From Sphingomonas naphthae (lineage in GTDB: Bacteria > Pseudomonadota > Alphaproteobacteria > Sphingomonadales > Sphingomonadaceae): 64,000 nt of DNA. The DNA lies in contig NZ_CP117411.1 in the NCBI RefSeq assembly GCF_028607085.1, forward strand, positions 186,001 through 250,000, given 5' to 3'. The position numbers were made by a program, and so were the translations under genes. The notes below the pieces were generated by a model that did no database searches, was not told the origin of the DNA, and saw only the letters and a list, made by a program, of their open reading frames with translations. Below are positions 7,754-16,877 of this stretch, piece by piece; within the stretch, counting starts at the first letter, position 1; each line of letters opens with the position of its first letter.

Positions 7754-8140
7754 TCAGCCAGTCTGCCGCTTCGCCGTCACTTCGATCTCGATCTTCATCG
7801 CCGGATCGATCAGCCCCGCGACCAAGCAGGTCGCCGCCGGCCGTATCTCCCCGAACACCCGCCCGAGCGGGCCGGTGATGGCCGGCCAATCGCCCGCGTC
7901 GGTGATATAATAGGTCGCGCGCACCACGTCGGCCATGGCGAAGCCCGCCTCGGCCAGCGCACGCTCGATCGTGGCGAGCGCGTTGGCGGCCTGTTCGGCG
8001 ACATCCTCGGGCATCGCCATCGTCGCATAATCATAGCCGGTCGTGCCGGCGACGAAGCACCAGTCGCCATCGACCACCGCGCGCGAATAGCCCGCCACCG
8101 CCTCGAACGGCGACCCCGACGAGATCAGCCGCCGGCTCAC
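7754..8140 (-). CDS. RidA family protein (enamine/imine deaminase)
   Basis: 128 residues of the YjgF/YER057c/UK114 family. RidA removes reactive 2-aminoacrylate-type enamines formed by PLP enzymes such as threonine dehydratase. The VVRATYYITD segment contains the conserved Arg that binds the substrate carboxylate; the C-terminal IEIEVTAKR is the usual last strand. The start is GTG inside the stop of the upstream ArsC-like gene (GTGA). It converges with the nucleotidyltransferase gene. Confidence 0.9.
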   Translation of the reverse strand: MSRRLISSGSPFEAVAGYSRAVVDGDWCFVAGTTGYDYATMAMPEDVAEQAANALATIERALAEAGFAMADVVRATYYITDAGDWPAITGPLGRVFGEIRPAATCLVAGLIDPAMKIEIEVTAKRQTG

Positions 8141-8484
8141 GCGAACGTCGCCTCATATTGCTCCGGCTTGAAGCCGACGAGCAGCACGCCCTCGCCCTCC
8201 ACCACCGGCCGCTTGATGAGCGACGGATGCGCGATCATCAGTGCGATCGCCTTGCCCCGATCGATTCCCTCGCGATCGGCCGGCTCCAGCTTGCGGAAGG
8301 TGGTGCCGGCACGGTTGAGCAGCACCTCCCACCCCAGCGCCTCCACCCACCGATCGAGCGCGGCGGCATCCACCCCGGCCTTCTTGTAATCGTGAAAGGC
8401 GTAGGTGACGCCCCTGCCATCGAGCCAGGTGCGGGCCTTCTTCACGGTGTCGCAATTGGGGATGCCGGAGAGGGTGAGGGGCAT
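8137..8484 (-). CDS. ArsC/Spx-like reductase (YffB type)
   Basis: 115 residues with a thioredoxin-like fold. IPNCDTVKKARTWL near the N terminus holds the single conserved Cys (Cys10), and LIKRPVVEG near residue 90 is the conserved Arg region of ArsC-like proteins. YffB/Spx-type members are thiol reductases or regulators rather than true arsenate reductases, and no arsenic genes are nearby. Overlaps ridA-like gene by four bases, so the two are co-translated. Confidence 0.88.
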   Translation of the reverse strand: MPLTLSGIPNCDTVKKARTWLDGRGVTYAFHDYKKAGVDAAALDRWVEALGWEVLLNRAGTTFRKLEPADREGIDRGKAIALMIAHPSLIKRPVVEGEGVLLVGFKPEQYEATFA

Positions 8485-8505
8485 CGTCGGTCCTTCTTCG
8501 GGCGA

Positions 8506-8889
8506 TCAGAGCGCGCTGGTGATGTCGGTGCGGGCGAAATCGTTGCCGATGTAGAGCAAGGGGCAGCCATGTTCGCGGGCCGCCTCATAGGCGAAGCAAT
8601 CGCCCATGTTGAGCGCGGCGGGGTGCACGCCCTTGCCCCAGCGCCCATAGGCGGCCGCCGCGCGGCGGGCCGAGGCGGCGGTTACGGGAAGAATCTCGAA
8701 ATCGAACCGCGCGAAGATCGATTCGATCATGAGGCGAACGCCTTTCCGATCGGCCACGATCAATGCCTCGGCCATCGTGCCGGCGGACATGAGTACGACC
8801 GGGCTGCTTTCCAGCGCCACGATGCACGCTTCGCCTTCCGGTTCGTCGAGAATGATCGCCAGCAACGCCGACGTATCGACGGCGATCAC
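8506..8889 (-). CDS. PIN-domain ribonuclease toxin (VapC type)
   Basis: 127 residues. The PIN active site is visible: Asp5 in AVDTSALLA, Glu near 41 (AEALIV), Asp near 96 (GDCFAYEAA) and a last Asp near the C terminus (NDFARTD). VapC toxins cut tRNA or rRNA and are held in check by the cognate antitoxin. GTG start overlaps the antitoxin stop (GTGA), the classic antitoxin-first order. Confidence 0.88.
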   Translation of the reverse strand: MIAVDTSALLAIILDEPEGEACIVALESSPVVLMSAGTMAEALIVADRKGVRLMIESIFARFDFEILPVTAASARRAAAAYGRWGKGVHPAALNMGDCFAYEAAREHGCPLLYIGNDFARTDITSAL

Positions 8890-9164
8890 CCAGGAAGGCC
8901 GTTTTCGTCATAGAGGAAATCCTGGCTGTGGGCAGCGGACGGTCCGGGCAATATATTGCCCCTCGCCGCGTCCCGCGCCTCTTCCAATATCCTGCGACGC
9001 GCCTCCGGCGACAGCGCGGGTTTGCGCGCGGGGACGAGGCGAACGGCGGGCTGGCCGTGGCGCGTCAGCACCACCTCGTCCCCGGCTTCCGCACGGCGGA
9101 CGAGTTCGGTGAGTTGCGCCTTGGCGTCGGTGACCGAGATTTCCATGTCGGCAATATGGACCAT
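8886..9164 (-). CDS. Phd/YefM-type antitoxin
   Basis: About 92 residues. The N-terminal ISVTDAKAQLTELVRRAEAGDEVVL block is the Phd/YefM dimerisation and DNA-binding fold, which usually represses its own operon; the C-terminal half (SPEARRRILEEARD) is the tail that neutralises the toxin. Three starts are possible: GTG 9167, ATG 9164 and ATG 9146; the last fits the family N terminus best but none has a clear ribosome site. Confidence 0.85.
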   Translation of the reverse strand: MVHIADMEISVTDAKAQLTELVRRAEAGDEVVLTRHGQPAVRLVPARKPALSPEARRRILEEARDAARGNILPGPSAAHSQDFLYDENGLPG

Positions 9165-9183
9165 CACATGGTCCAGAACAACC

Positions 9184-9714
9184 TCACTCCGCCCCGCGCA
9201 GCATCCGCGTCAGGATGTTGTCGCGCAGGATGAAATGGTGGCGCAGCGCCGCGCCGATGTGGCCGGCCAGCAGCGCGAGCATCGCATAGCCCAGCGCGAC
9301 GTGCATCGCCTCCGCCCCCTCGCCGGCGCCTTCGCCGACGGGCAGCTTGGGCACGGGGAACAGCTCGAAGAAGCTCAGCGGGCGGGTGCCGGCCGAACTC
9401 ATCACCCAGCCGCTCAGCGGCAGCAAGATCATCGCGGCGTACAATATCCAATGCAGGCCGTGGGCGGCGGCCTTTTCCCACGCCGGCATGTGCGCGGGCA
9501 ACGGCGGGGCGGGGTGGGTGAGGCGCCACACCAGCCGGATCAGGCTCAGCACCAGCACCGCCAGCCCGATCGACTTGTGGATCATCATCGCCGGAAACAG
9601 ATCGCGCAGCGCCGCGCGGAAGAAGCCCAGCGGCAGATTGGCGATGATGAGCGCCGCGATCGTCCAGTGGAGCAGCCGGGCGGTGCGGTTGTAGTGCAGG
9701 TCGGCGGTGCGCAT
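9184..9714 (-). CDS. Cytochrome b561 (membrane b-type cytochrome)
   Basis: 176 residues with four hydrophobic segments. Likely heme ligands are the His in LLHWTIAAL (about residue 16), MIHKSIGLAV (about 45), HGLHWILY and the last-helix HIGAALRHHF. Such proteins pass electrons between quinols and periplasmic partners or superoxide. No electron-acceptor partner is encoded beside it. Confidence 0.88.
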   Translation of the reverse strand: MRTADLHYNRTARLLHWTIAALIIANLPLGFFRAALRDLFPAMMIHKSIGLAVLVLSLIRLVWRLTHPAPPLPAHMPAWEKAAAHGLHWILYAAMILLPLSGWVMSSAGTRPLSFFELFPVPKLPVGEGAGEGAEAMHVALGYAMLALLAGHIGAALRHHFILRDNILTRMLRGAE

Positions 9715-9775
9715 CGGGCCTTGCCCTCCGGCTGAATGGACGAGGCCGTAACGATGGCGGCGAACGGCGCCGTTT

Positions 9776-10492
9776 TCAATGGCCGGCGGGGTCGGCCGCG
9801 ACAGGGGGAAGCGCCCAGTCGATCGGCGGCAGCCCGCGCGATTCCAGAAAAGCGTTGGTCTGGGAGAAATGGCGGCAGCCGAAGAAGCCGTTGTGCGCCG
9901 ACAGCGGCGAGGGATGCGCCGCCTTCAGCACCAGATGATGCCCGCCCTGTGCGATCGAGCGGACGAACCCCGCCTTCTTCTGCGCGTAACTGCCCCACAG
10001 CAGGAACACGACCGGATCGGGCCGCGCCGCCACCAGCCGGATCACCGCGTCGCTGAACTTTTCCCACCCCCGATCGCGGTGCGAGGCGGCGCGGCCGCTC
10101 TCGACGGTCAGCACGCTGTTGAGCAGCAGCACGCCCTGCCGCGCCCAATGTTCGAGGAAACCGTGCGCCGGCCGCGCCAGCCCCAGATCGCTGTGCAATT
10201 CCTTGTAGATGTTGACGAGCGACGGCGGCGGGCGGACGCCCGGCCGCACGCTGAAGCACAGGCCATGCGCCTGCCCCGGCCCATGATAGGGATCCTGCCC
10301 GAGGATCACGACGCGCACCGTATCGAGCGGCGTCAGATCGAGCGCGCGAAACCATTCGCCGCCCGCCGGGAAGATCGCCTTGCCCGCCGCTTTCTCGGCG
10401 ACGAGGAAGGCGCGCAGATCGGCCATGTAGGGGCTGGCGAATTCGGCGCCGAGCGGCCTCTTCCAGCTTTGGTGCAGTCTGATATCGCCCAT
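9776..10492 (-). CDS. ung: Uracil-DNA glycosylase
   Basis: 238 residues, normal for family 1 enzymes. Removes uracil from DNA in base-excision repair. Motifs in order: [18 protein letters not shown] with the catalytic Asp (about residue 71), [10 protein letters not shown], and [13 protein letters not shown] with the His-containing minor-groove loop. ATG 10492 gives the typical N terminus; longer in-frame starts would add an unrelated Arg/Ser-rich tail. Confidence 0.95.
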   Translation of the reverse strand: MGDIRLHQSWKRPLGAEFASPYMADLRAFLVAEKAAGKAIFPAGGEWFRALDLTPLDTVRVVILGQDPYHGPGQAHGLCFSVRPGVRPPPSLVNIYKELHSDLGLARPAHGFLEHWARQGVLLLNSVLTVESGRAASHRDRGWEKFSDAVIRLVAARPDPVVFLLWGSYAQKKAGFVRSIAQGGHHLVLKAAHPSPLSAHNGFFGCRHFSQTNAFLESRGLPPIDWALPPVAADPAGH

Positions 10493-10547
10493 ATGGCCTC
10501 CCGCTCCGATGGCCTTATCGTAGGGACTGCCGGGGCGGGAAGGCGAT

Positions 10548-11726
10548 TTATCGCGACGCCGTGCGGCCCACGCCGTTCTCCGGCGTAAGGTCGAGCCGCT
10601 CGATCGTCGGCGTGCTGCCGCGCACCCGCAGTCGCGATTTCTCGCCGGGCACGAAGGCGAAGGTGTAGCTGTATCGCTCCAGCCGCTCGGCATTGGGCGA
10701 GGTCGTGCCGGGCGGCAGCGGCGTGTAGAGGCGGCCGGACAGGCGCTTCAGTTCGTCGGCCAGCCAGGGCGTCGCGACATTGTCGGCGGTGCGCAAGACC
10801 TGCACGTCGGATACGGTGCCGTCGGGCTCGACCCGGAAGGCCACATCCGCCCAGACATGGGCATAGCCCGGCGCGACATTGGCGCTGCCGGGGTTCTTGC
10901 GGGGCGGCACCGGCCGCCACACCACGTCCTCGGCGCGCGGCGCCCACAGCAGCGACTGCCGGCCGCCGGGCGACAGCGCCGCCGCGTTCCGGCTGAGCGC
11001 CGCCATGTCGGGCGGCGCCTCTGGATCGCGCTGGCGGGCGATCAGGATGCGGGCGCCCTCGCGGAAGGCGGCCATGTCGTCGCCCTCGGCCGCCATCAGC
11101 GCCTGATAGATCGACCGCCCCTTTCCACGCCTGCCGAAGGCGTAATAATATTTGGCGCGGCGCAGATCGGCGAAGCCCGCGATCTGGCGCAACCCCGCCG
11201 CATGGGCCTTGCGCGAGACGTCCTCATACGTCCGGATCGCGCGCAGCCGATCGTCTCCGTCGGCGCCGATGCCGTCCAGCCCCCGGGTCAGTTGCAGGTC
11301 GCCGATGTCGAGCTGCGCCGTCAGCCTGCTCGCCAGCGCGACATTCGCCCCGTGGTTGAGCGTCGCCGCGGTGCGATAGGTGCTGCGCTCCTGCCAGTCG
11401 GTCTCGCCCTGATGGAGCGAGATGTTGGCAAGGCCGCGATAGAGTTCGGCGACCCGTTCGGGCGATTCGGCGGCCCCGCCGCGATTGCGGCGGAGCGAGG
11501 CGTGGAGCGTGCGCGCCCCGCTGTCGTAATCGCCCGCCACGAACAGCCCCTCGGCATAAGCCAGGCTGGCGGCGACATCGTCCGCCAACGGGCATTGGCG
11601 TGCGACGCACGCGTCCAGATCGCGCTTGAGGCTGTCGAGCGGCCGGGCGGTGACGACGATCGTCGGCTCGGCCGGCGGCGGCGGTGCGGCGGCGGCAAGC
11701 AGGGCGGCGATGGCGAACGGCGTCAT
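10548..11726 (-). CDS. Periplasmic protein with repeats-like helices and a TonB-C-like end
   Basis: 392 residues. A short signal peptide (about residues 1-18) is followed by [15 protein letters not shown], a start seen in many sphingomonad exported proteins. Residues about 50-230 look like a helical TPR-type region ([31 protein letters not shown]). The end (about 295-380) resembles the TonB C-terminal fold: [24 protein letters not shown], and YSYTFAFV. No transmembrane anchor beyond the signal. Function unknown; a periplasmic adaptor is the best guess. Confidence 0.75.
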   Translation of the reverse strand: MTPFAIAALLAAAAPPPPAEPTIVVTARPLDSLKRDLDACVARQCPLADDVAASLAYAEGLFVAGDYDSGARTLHASLRRNRGGAAESPERVAELYRGLANISLHQGETDWQERSTYRTAATLNHGANVALASRLTAQLDIGDLQLTRGLDGIGADGDDRLRAIRTYEDVSRKAHAAGLRQIAGFADLRRAKYYYAFGRRGKGRSIYQALMAAEGDDMAAFREGARILIARQRDPEAPPDMAALSRNAAALSPGGRQSLLWAPRAEDVVWRPVPPRKNPGSANVAPGYAHVWADVAFRVEPDGTVSDVQVLRTADNVATPWLADELKRLSGRLYTPLPPGTTSPNAERLERYSYTFAFVPGEKSRLRVRGSTPTIERLDLTPENGVGRTASR

Positions 11727-11811
11727 GCGGCATCCTCCCGATCAGGCCCGCAATCTGATCCGCGCCGCGCCGCCTGACAAGATGCCGCCCGGCCCGTTTC
11801 GGCGCGATCGC

Positions 11812-13077
11812 TCAGGCGACGACCGGCGCTTCCAGAGTGTCCGGTGCCGGCCGGCGGGCATACCAGCCGAACGCCGCGATCAAAGCGTAGGATGCCGCCG
11901 GCACCACCAGCGCGAAGGCGAGGCTGGTCGAATCCGCGACATGGCCCGTCAGCGGCGGCAGGATCGCCCCGCCGACGATCGCGACGCAGATCAGCCCCGA
12001 TCCCTCCGCCGTGCGCGCGCCCAGTTTCTCGCAGGCCAGCGTGAAGATCGTCGGGAACATGATCGAGTTGAATAGGCCGACCGCGAGCAGGCTCCACCCC
12101 GCCACCGCGCCGCTGCTGTTGGCCGAAACGAGGATCAGCGCCAGCACCGCCAGCGCCGCCGTCGTCAGCACCTTGCCGGGCGTGAACCAGCGCAGGATGA
12201 GCGCGCCGGCGAACCGCCCGATCATCGCGCCGCCCCAGTAGAAGGCCAGATGGTGCCCGGCCTGCTCCTCGCTGAGCGCGAGGGTCGTCGGCTGGGCGAG
12301 ATAATTGACGAGCAGGCTGCCGATTGCGACCTCCGCGCCGACATAAGCGAAGATGCCGAGCATCCCGAAGGCGAAGCGCGGGCGGCGGAGCAGATCGAGC
12401 GCGGCCAGCGGGTTGATCGCGGCGGCACGGGTTTCCTGGAGCCGGTTGCGGCGCATCCAGACGAGCGCCGCCAGCACGCACAGCGCCACCGCGATGCCGA
12501 TATAGGTGCGGCTGATGACCCGCGCCTCGGTCGCGACATCCGCCCCGCTGGCGATGGCGCCCAGGATCAGCATCGCACCCAATGGCGGGAAGATCGTCGT
12601 GCCGAGCGAGTTGAACCCCTGCGCGAAGGTCAGCCGGCTCGATGCCGTCTCGGGCGAGCCCAGCATCGAGATGAGCGGATTGGCGACGACCTGAACGATC
12701 GTGATCCCCGCCGCGACCACGAACAGGGCGCCCAGGAAGGCGACATACAGCGCCGATCCCGCCGCCGGCACGAACAGCAGGCACCCCGCCGCCATCGTCA
12801 GCAGGCCGGCCGCCGCCGCGCGCATGTAGCCGATCCGCGCCACCAGCGCGCCCGCCGGGATCGAGACCACCAGATAGCCGATGAAGAAGGCCGACTGGAC
12901 GAGCATCACCTCGGCATAGCTGAGCGCGAACAGGCCCTTCAGCTTGGGGATCAGCACGTCGTTGAGGCTGGTGATGCCGCCGAAGGTGAAGAACATCGCC
13001 AGCACGAAGACCTTTAGGTCGAAGGCGGCGGGGGCGGCGCCGGATGCGGCGGCGGGCGGTGGGGAAGTCGGCTGCAT
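11812..13077 (-). CDS. Sugar:H+ symporter, MFS superfamily (FucP/GluP type)
   Basis: 421 residues with about twelve membrane segments. The pattern VFVLAMFFTFGGITSLNDVLIPKLK at the N terminus and VVANPLISMLGSPETASSRLTFAQGFNSLG in the middle is the fucose/glucose/galactose symporter subfamily. The exact sugar is unknown. It stands alone on the minus strand; no sugar-catabolic genes adjoin it. Confidence 0.9.
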   Translation of the reverse strand: MQPTSPPPAAASGAAPAAFDLKVFVLAMFFTFGGITSLNDVLIPKLKGLFALSYAEVMLVQSAFFIGYLVVSIPAGALVARIGYMRAAAAGLLTMAAGCLLFVPAAGSALYVAFLGALFVVAAGITIVQVVANPLISMLGSPETASSRLTFAQGFNSLGTTIFPPLGAMLILGAIASGADVATEARVISRTYIGIAVALCVLAALVWMRRNRLQETRAAAINPLAALDLLRRPRFAFGMLGIFAYVGAEVAIGSLLVNYLAQPTTLALSEEQAGHHLAFYWGGAMIGRFAGALILRWFTPGKVLTTAALAVLALILVSANSSGAVAGWSLLAVGLFNSIMFPTIFTLACEKLGARTAEGSGLICVAIVGGAILPPLTGHVADSTSLAFALVVPAASYALIAAFGWYARRPAPDTLEAPVVA

Positions 13078-13146
13078 GGCTCTCCGAACGGTCGATTGGC
13101 GACCTTGGAGCCATGCTAGGGCAGATCACAGCCCTCGCCAAATGAT

Positions 13147-13252
13147 CGTCACCCCAGACATGTTCCGGGGTCCACCGGACCGCCGAGCGCAGCGTACCTT
13201 GTGCACGTTGCGTTCGGGGCGAGGTGGACCCCGGCACGAGGCCGGGGTGACG
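13147..13252. repeat. Palindromic intergenic repeat, class A, paired
   Basis: Two outward copies of a unit (13147-13175 and 13224-13252) face each other: CGTCACCCC...GGGGTCCAC and GTGGACCCCGG...CCGGGGTGACG. Outer 11 and 9 bases of the arms match, the centre differs. It lies in the gap before the transporter gene. Related units are at 38829 and 48574. Confidence 0.8.
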
Positions 13253-13278
13253 GTGGAGGTTACTTAAAGGCCGCCGGA

Positions 13279-13812
13279 TCAGCGGCAGCGAACCTGCGAA
13301 TTCTGCTGGTCCGCGCTCTTGCCGAGCAGCGCGCCGAGCGCGCCGCCGAGCAGCGTGCCGCCGGTGCGATGGCGCCCGCCGTCGACGACATTGCCCAGGA
13401 TACCACCCAGCGCGCCACCGACGATCAGGCCGGTCGTGCCGTCGCTGCGGCGGCAATATTGGCGGCCGTCCGATCCCTGATAGACCTGATCTGCGTTGCT
13501 CAGCGTCCGCTCCTGATAGCGGGGATCGTCGCGATAATAGCGCGCGGCATCATAATCGGTCTCGCCCCAGCCGCCCGGCGGCGGGGTGCGGCCGCCACCA
13601 TTGTAGCCATAGCCGCCGCCACGGTTCCGGTCGCGGTCGCTGGCCGCGTAATAGCGGTCGCGCTCCTGCTGGTAGAGGCGGGTCTCGGCGTCATAGCGTT
13701 GCTGGGCGGAATCCCAACGCGACTGCTCGGCCCGCGACTGCGCCACGGCGGGGCCGGCGATCGCGACCGACAGGGTCGCGGTCGCCAGGGTTGCAAGAAG
13801 GAAACGGCGCAT
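13279..13812 (-). CDS. Secreted glycine-zipper (2TM) protein
   Basis: 177 residues. Signal peptide with cleavage near AVAQS (residue about 25), an Arg/Tyr/Gly-rich central region, and a glycine zipper (GLIVGGALGGILGNVV ... GGTLLGGALGALLG, about residues 125-165), the Rick_17kDa/2TM type found in outer-membrane-associated proteins. ATG 13812 has GGAG six bases upstream; the alternative GTG at 13824 overlaps that site. A weak EcfG-like pair lies upstream (13903-13879, one mismatch). Confidence 0.8.
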   Translation of the reverse strand: MRRFLLATLATATLSVAIAGPAVAQSRAEQSRWDSAQQRYDAETRLYQQERDRYYAASDRDRNRGGGYGYNGGGRTPPPGGWGETDYDAARYYRDDPRYQERTLSNADQVYQGSDGRQYCRRSDGTTGLIVGGALGGILGNVVDGGRHRTGGTLLGGALGALLGKSADQQNSQVRCR

Positions 13813-13902
13813 TCTGCTCTCCACTTGTCAAATCGATGGCGCGACCTTTGCGACCGCGCCCCTGAACTGTGGCTGACGAACCGATGCCGCGCCGGGCGGT
13901 TC

Positions 13903-14604
13903 CTAATTTGCGGCGGTCCGTGTCCGCACCACCTTCCCCGTCTCGTCCAGAAACTCGATCGCGGCAGCCCCGTCCTTCGCCACGCTCAGGCGCAGGCGCG
14001 GGCGGCCGGCGCCGTCGCGGAGGACGAGTTTCGAGGCGTCGTCGTAATCGCGGCCGAGGAAGGCGCGGGCCATGGAGCCATCGTAGCCGGCGGCCTTCAG
14101 CGCGGCGGTTTTGGCTGGCCCCTCCGGCATGGCGCGCAGCCGATCGCTGGCGGTGAAATCGGCCGGCCCATCGGGGCGATCCTGCACGAAGAGGCCGGCG
14201 CGGCGGCGCGGGCCGTCCTCCAGCGACTGGACATAGAGCGTCTGATCCTGATGCCAGCGATCGAACGACAGATGGCCGCTGTTGGTGGGCTTGCCGTCCA
14301 CCTTCCTGCCATCGAACACCAGCCCGCCGTTTTCGGTGCCCTCGTCATTGTAGAAGATCATCCCCGCCTCCTGCCGATTGGGGTGGGGATATTCCTTTCC
14401 GTCGATCACGAGGCCGCCGATATGGTCGCGGCCGGCGATCACCATCCGCAACGTGCCGTCATCCTCGCGCACGTTGATGCGCTTCACGTCGATCGTGTCG
14501 AAGCGGGTGGGCGCCGGCCCCGCCCCGCCCAGCAGCGCCCAGGCGAGACCCAAAGTGACGATCCCGGCATAGGCGCCGAGCGCAGCCGAGCGATCCAGCG
14601 TCAT
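13903..14604 (-). CDS. Membrane-anchored protein of unknown function
   Basis: 233 residues: a single N-terminal hydrophobic segment (about 9-28, then GPAPTRFD) and a strand-rich exterior domain with repeated 'hydrophobic-GR/D-x-DG' patterns (DDGTLRMVIAG, GGLVIDGK, GGLVFDGR, LRDGAGRPRLRL, LDETGKVV), which suggest a beta-solenoid or propeller-like fold. ATG 14604 has a GGAG site 8-9 bases upstream. It is divergent from the HTTM-like gene across a 259-base gap. No family recognised. Confidence 0.7.
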   Translation of the reverse strand: MTLDRSAALGAYAGIVTLGLAWALLGGAGPAPTRFDTIDVKRINVREDDGTLRMVIAGRDHIGGLVIDGKEYPHPNRQEAGMIFYNDEGTENGGLVFDGRKVDGKPTNSGHLSFDRWHQDQTLYVQSLEDGPRRRAGLFVQDRPDGPADFTASDRLRAMPEGPAKTAALKAAGYDGSMARAFLGRDYDDASKLVLRDGAGRPRLRLSVAKDGAAAIEFLDETGKVVRTRTAAN

Positions 14605-14863
14605 CGCATCACTCCCATTATGTGTCGCATGGCAAACCCGCGATGGGCGATCCGGCTCCCGAGGCGCTCGTCGGCGCCGTTCCGGGTGGGCGCGGCGCAT
14701 ATACGCGCGAACATGCAATTTACATCCATTTGCCGCACAGCAACAATTTGACACGGATTCAGCGGTTTTTCGTGTTGCTCCCCGCGCTGCACTGCGACAG
14801 ATTTTCGCCAGCGTACCGTGGCGTGCATTCATCTTCGGGGGGGAACCCGGATGTGAGGCGACC

Positions 14864-16339
14864 ATGACGGCCATTGCAAGCGAGATACCCTTCTTCCGCA
14901 TCGGCCCGCGGGTGGACCACCCGCCGGCGGCCGATCGCTATTACGACGGGCTGACCGCCTTCGCGCCGATGTGGGCGATCGCGGCGCTGTTCAGCATCGC
15001 GGGCGATCCCAAGAGCCTGCTGATCGATCGCGGGCCCTTGTTCGCCCTGTTCGGCTGGGCGACCGTGGCGGCCAGTGTCGCGCTGCTGCTCTACCCCCGC
15101 AAGACCTGGCTGCTGGTGACGGTCGCGGCCTGCGCGGTGATGCTCTATCTCGTCCGGCTGCCGGTCGCGTCGAACAACAAGACGATCACCACCGTGATGA
15201 ACCTGGGCATCCTGCTCAGCTGCGCGGTCGCCTGCGTGCGGCAGCGCAACGGCATCATCGATCGCGGCGCGCTCTACCAGCAGGTGCGCGTGGTGGCGCG
15301 GGCGCTGCTGGCGATCATGTATTTCTACGGCATCTATCACAAGATCAACACCGACTTCCTCGATCCGTCGGTCAGTTGCGCGGTCGGCCTCTACGCCCCA
15401 CTGGCGCGCCCCTTCGGGCTCGACGACAATCTGGTCGGCCGGTATCTGGCGATCTATTCCACCTTCGTGGTGGAGGCGGTGGCGATCGTCTGCCTCTATT
15501 GGCGGCGCTATTTCGCGCTGGGCTTCATCCCGGCGCTGGTGTTCCACTATATCATCCCGATCTCGGCCTTTTCCTGGTATATGGATTTCTCCAGCCTGGT
15601 GTTCGCGCTCTACGCGCTGAGCATGCCGACGGCGGCCAGCCGCACCTTTTATGAAACGACGATGCGGGTGACCGATCGGGTGCGCCACCGCTTCGGCCGG
15701 ATCGGCACGCTCTTCCCCGCGATCGCCGCGATCCTGGCGGCGCTGGTGGTGGTCTCGATCGCCGCGATCCTGGCGCCGGGCCGACCGCCGATGCTGCTGA
15801 TCCATTCGATGTGGATCCTCGTGTGGGCGGTGGTCGGCGGGGTGGTGATGGTGCTGCTGTCCTATGCGGCGCTGCTCCACACGCCCTACACCGGGCCGGC
15901 GGCGCCGCGTCAGCCGCTGTGGCTGTTCGCGGTGCCGGGGCTGTTCTTCCTCACCTGCCTGTCGCCCTATCTCGGCCTGAAGACCGAAAGCTCGATCGCG
16001 ATGTTCTCCAACCTGCATACCGAGGGGGGGCAGACCAACCATCTGATGTTCGATACCCCGCCCTATCTGTTCGATTACCAGCAGGATGTGGTGCGGGTGC
16101 TGGCGTCCTCCGACGCGGCGCTGATGCGGCAGGCGGCGGCCGGCAGCCACCATGTCCTCTTCACCATCCGCGATCGCCTGCGCCGCAACCCGGCGGAATG
16201 GGTGACCTACGAACAGGGCGGCCGGGTGTATGAGCGGATGACATCGGCCAGTTTCGCGCGCCAGCCGGGGCTGATCGAGCGCAACCTGCTGATCTTCAAG
16301 CCGGTGGATTACCGCACGCCGAAAGTGTGCACGCACTGA
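14864..16339 (+). CDS. HTTM-like multi-pass membrane protein
   Basis: 491 residues, about nine membrane segments followed by a soluble C-terminal part (from about residue 380). Segment LLAIMYFYGIYHKINTDFLDP (about 152-170) matches the hallmark of HTTM proteins, relatives of vitamin K-dependent gamma-carboxylase, in which a Lys and nearby residues sit in a membrane helix after an aromatic run. That relation is inferred from this motif and the topology. Substrate unknown. The preceding 259-base gap contains no clear promoter. Confidence 0.6.
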   Translation: MTAIASEIPFFRIGPRVDHPPAADRYYDGLTAFAPMWAIAALFSIAGDPKSLLIDRGPLFALFGWATVAASVALLLYPRKTWLLVTVAACAVMLYLVRLPVASNNKTITTVMNLGILLSCAVACVRQRNGIIDRGALYQQVRVVARALLAIMYFYGIYHKINTDFLDPSVSCAVGLYAPLARPFGLDDNLVGRYLAIYSTFVVEAVAIVCLYWRRYFALGFIPALVFHYIIPISAFSWYMDFSSLVFALYALSMPTAASRTFYETTMRVTDRVRHRFGRIGTLFPAIAAILAALVVVSIAAILAPGRPPMLLIHSMWILVWAVVGGVVMVLLSYAALLHTPYTGPAAPRQPLWLFAVPGLFFLTCLSPYLGLKTESSIAMFSNLHTEGGQTNHLMFDTPPYLFDYQQDVVRVLASSDAALMRQAAAGSHHVLFTIRDRLRRNPAEWVTYEQGGRVYERMTSASFARQPGLIERNLLIFKPVDYRTPKVCTH

Positions 16340-16396
16340 GGGTAGGGCGGGGCGCACCCGCCGATCCGAATCGCCTGTCAACCAGCGCCGGCACGG

Positions 16397-16428
16397 CAAA
16401 AACCCGCGCTCCCATCGGGATCGCGGGT
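16397..16428 (-). terminator. Rho-independent terminator of rpmG
   Basis: On the minus strand a 7-bp stem (ACCCGCG with its complement, 16428-16422 with 16408-16402) with a further CCC/GGG inner pair is followed by five T residues (16402-16398). Confidence 0.75.
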
Positions 16429-16475
16429 CGCCTTCAGCCGGCACGTCGCGCGGGGATCACCTCGCGCGCACGGGC

Positions 16476-16643
16476 TTACTTGATCTTGGCTTCCTTGAAG
16501 TCGACATGCTTGCGCACGACCGGGTCGTACTTGCGGAAGCTCAGCTTCTCGGTCTGGGTGCGCGGGTTCTTCTTCGTGACGTAGAAGAAGCCGGTGTCGG
16601 CGGTGCTGACGAGCTTGATCTTGACGGTGGTCGGCTTGGCCAT
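16476..16643 (-). CDS. rpmG: 50S ribosomal protein L33
   Basis: 55 residues, starting [18 protein letters not shown] and ending [11 protein letters not shown]; this is the usual alphaproteobacterial L33. It lacks the CxxC zinc pairs of C+ L33 forms (the protein reads NPRTQTEKL where a zinc type would have Cys), so it is a zinc-independent version. ATG at 16643, TAA at 16476-16478. A stem-loop terminator follows. Confidence 0.95.
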   Translation of the reverse strand: MAKPTTVKIKLVSTADTGFFYVTKKNPRTQTEKLSFRKYDPVVRKHVDFKEAKIK

Positions 16644-16802
16644 GACCCGTAACCTCTAATGCGATAAAAATGACGAAAGCGGCGTCACGCGGGCGCCGCT
16701 CGAACGGCGGCCCCAATGGCGGAACCGTCCGGCGGAGTCAAGGTTCGCCGCGCGATCCGCCGGTTTCGATCAGCCTGACCGGATTTTTGCGGGCGGGTGA
16801 TC

Positions 16803-16827
16803 GAAACTCCCCTTTTGCTCCTTCGTT
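16803..16827 (+). promoter_or_regulatory. EcfG-like promoter for dps (one mismatch)
   Basis: GAAAC at 16803-16807 (consensus GGAAC) and CGTT at 16824-16827 with a 16-base spacer. The -10 element ends 50 bases before the dps ATG. Dps is a known general stress protein in alphaproteobacteria, so the position is sensible in spite of the mismatch. Confidence 0.5.
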
Positions 16828-16877
16828 ACAGGTGCGAACCAGACATTCACGAATCCCCATCCCAAGGAGACTTCCCC

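Noticed and set aside
13879-13903. EcfG-like pair GGAAC-N16-GGTT before the glycine-zipper gene
   Set aside because: One mismatch in the -10 box and no other support; kept only as a weak possibility.
14748-14776. Sigma-70-like TTGACA element before the HTTM gene
   Set aside because: The matching -10 position reads CGTGTT, too far from consensus.
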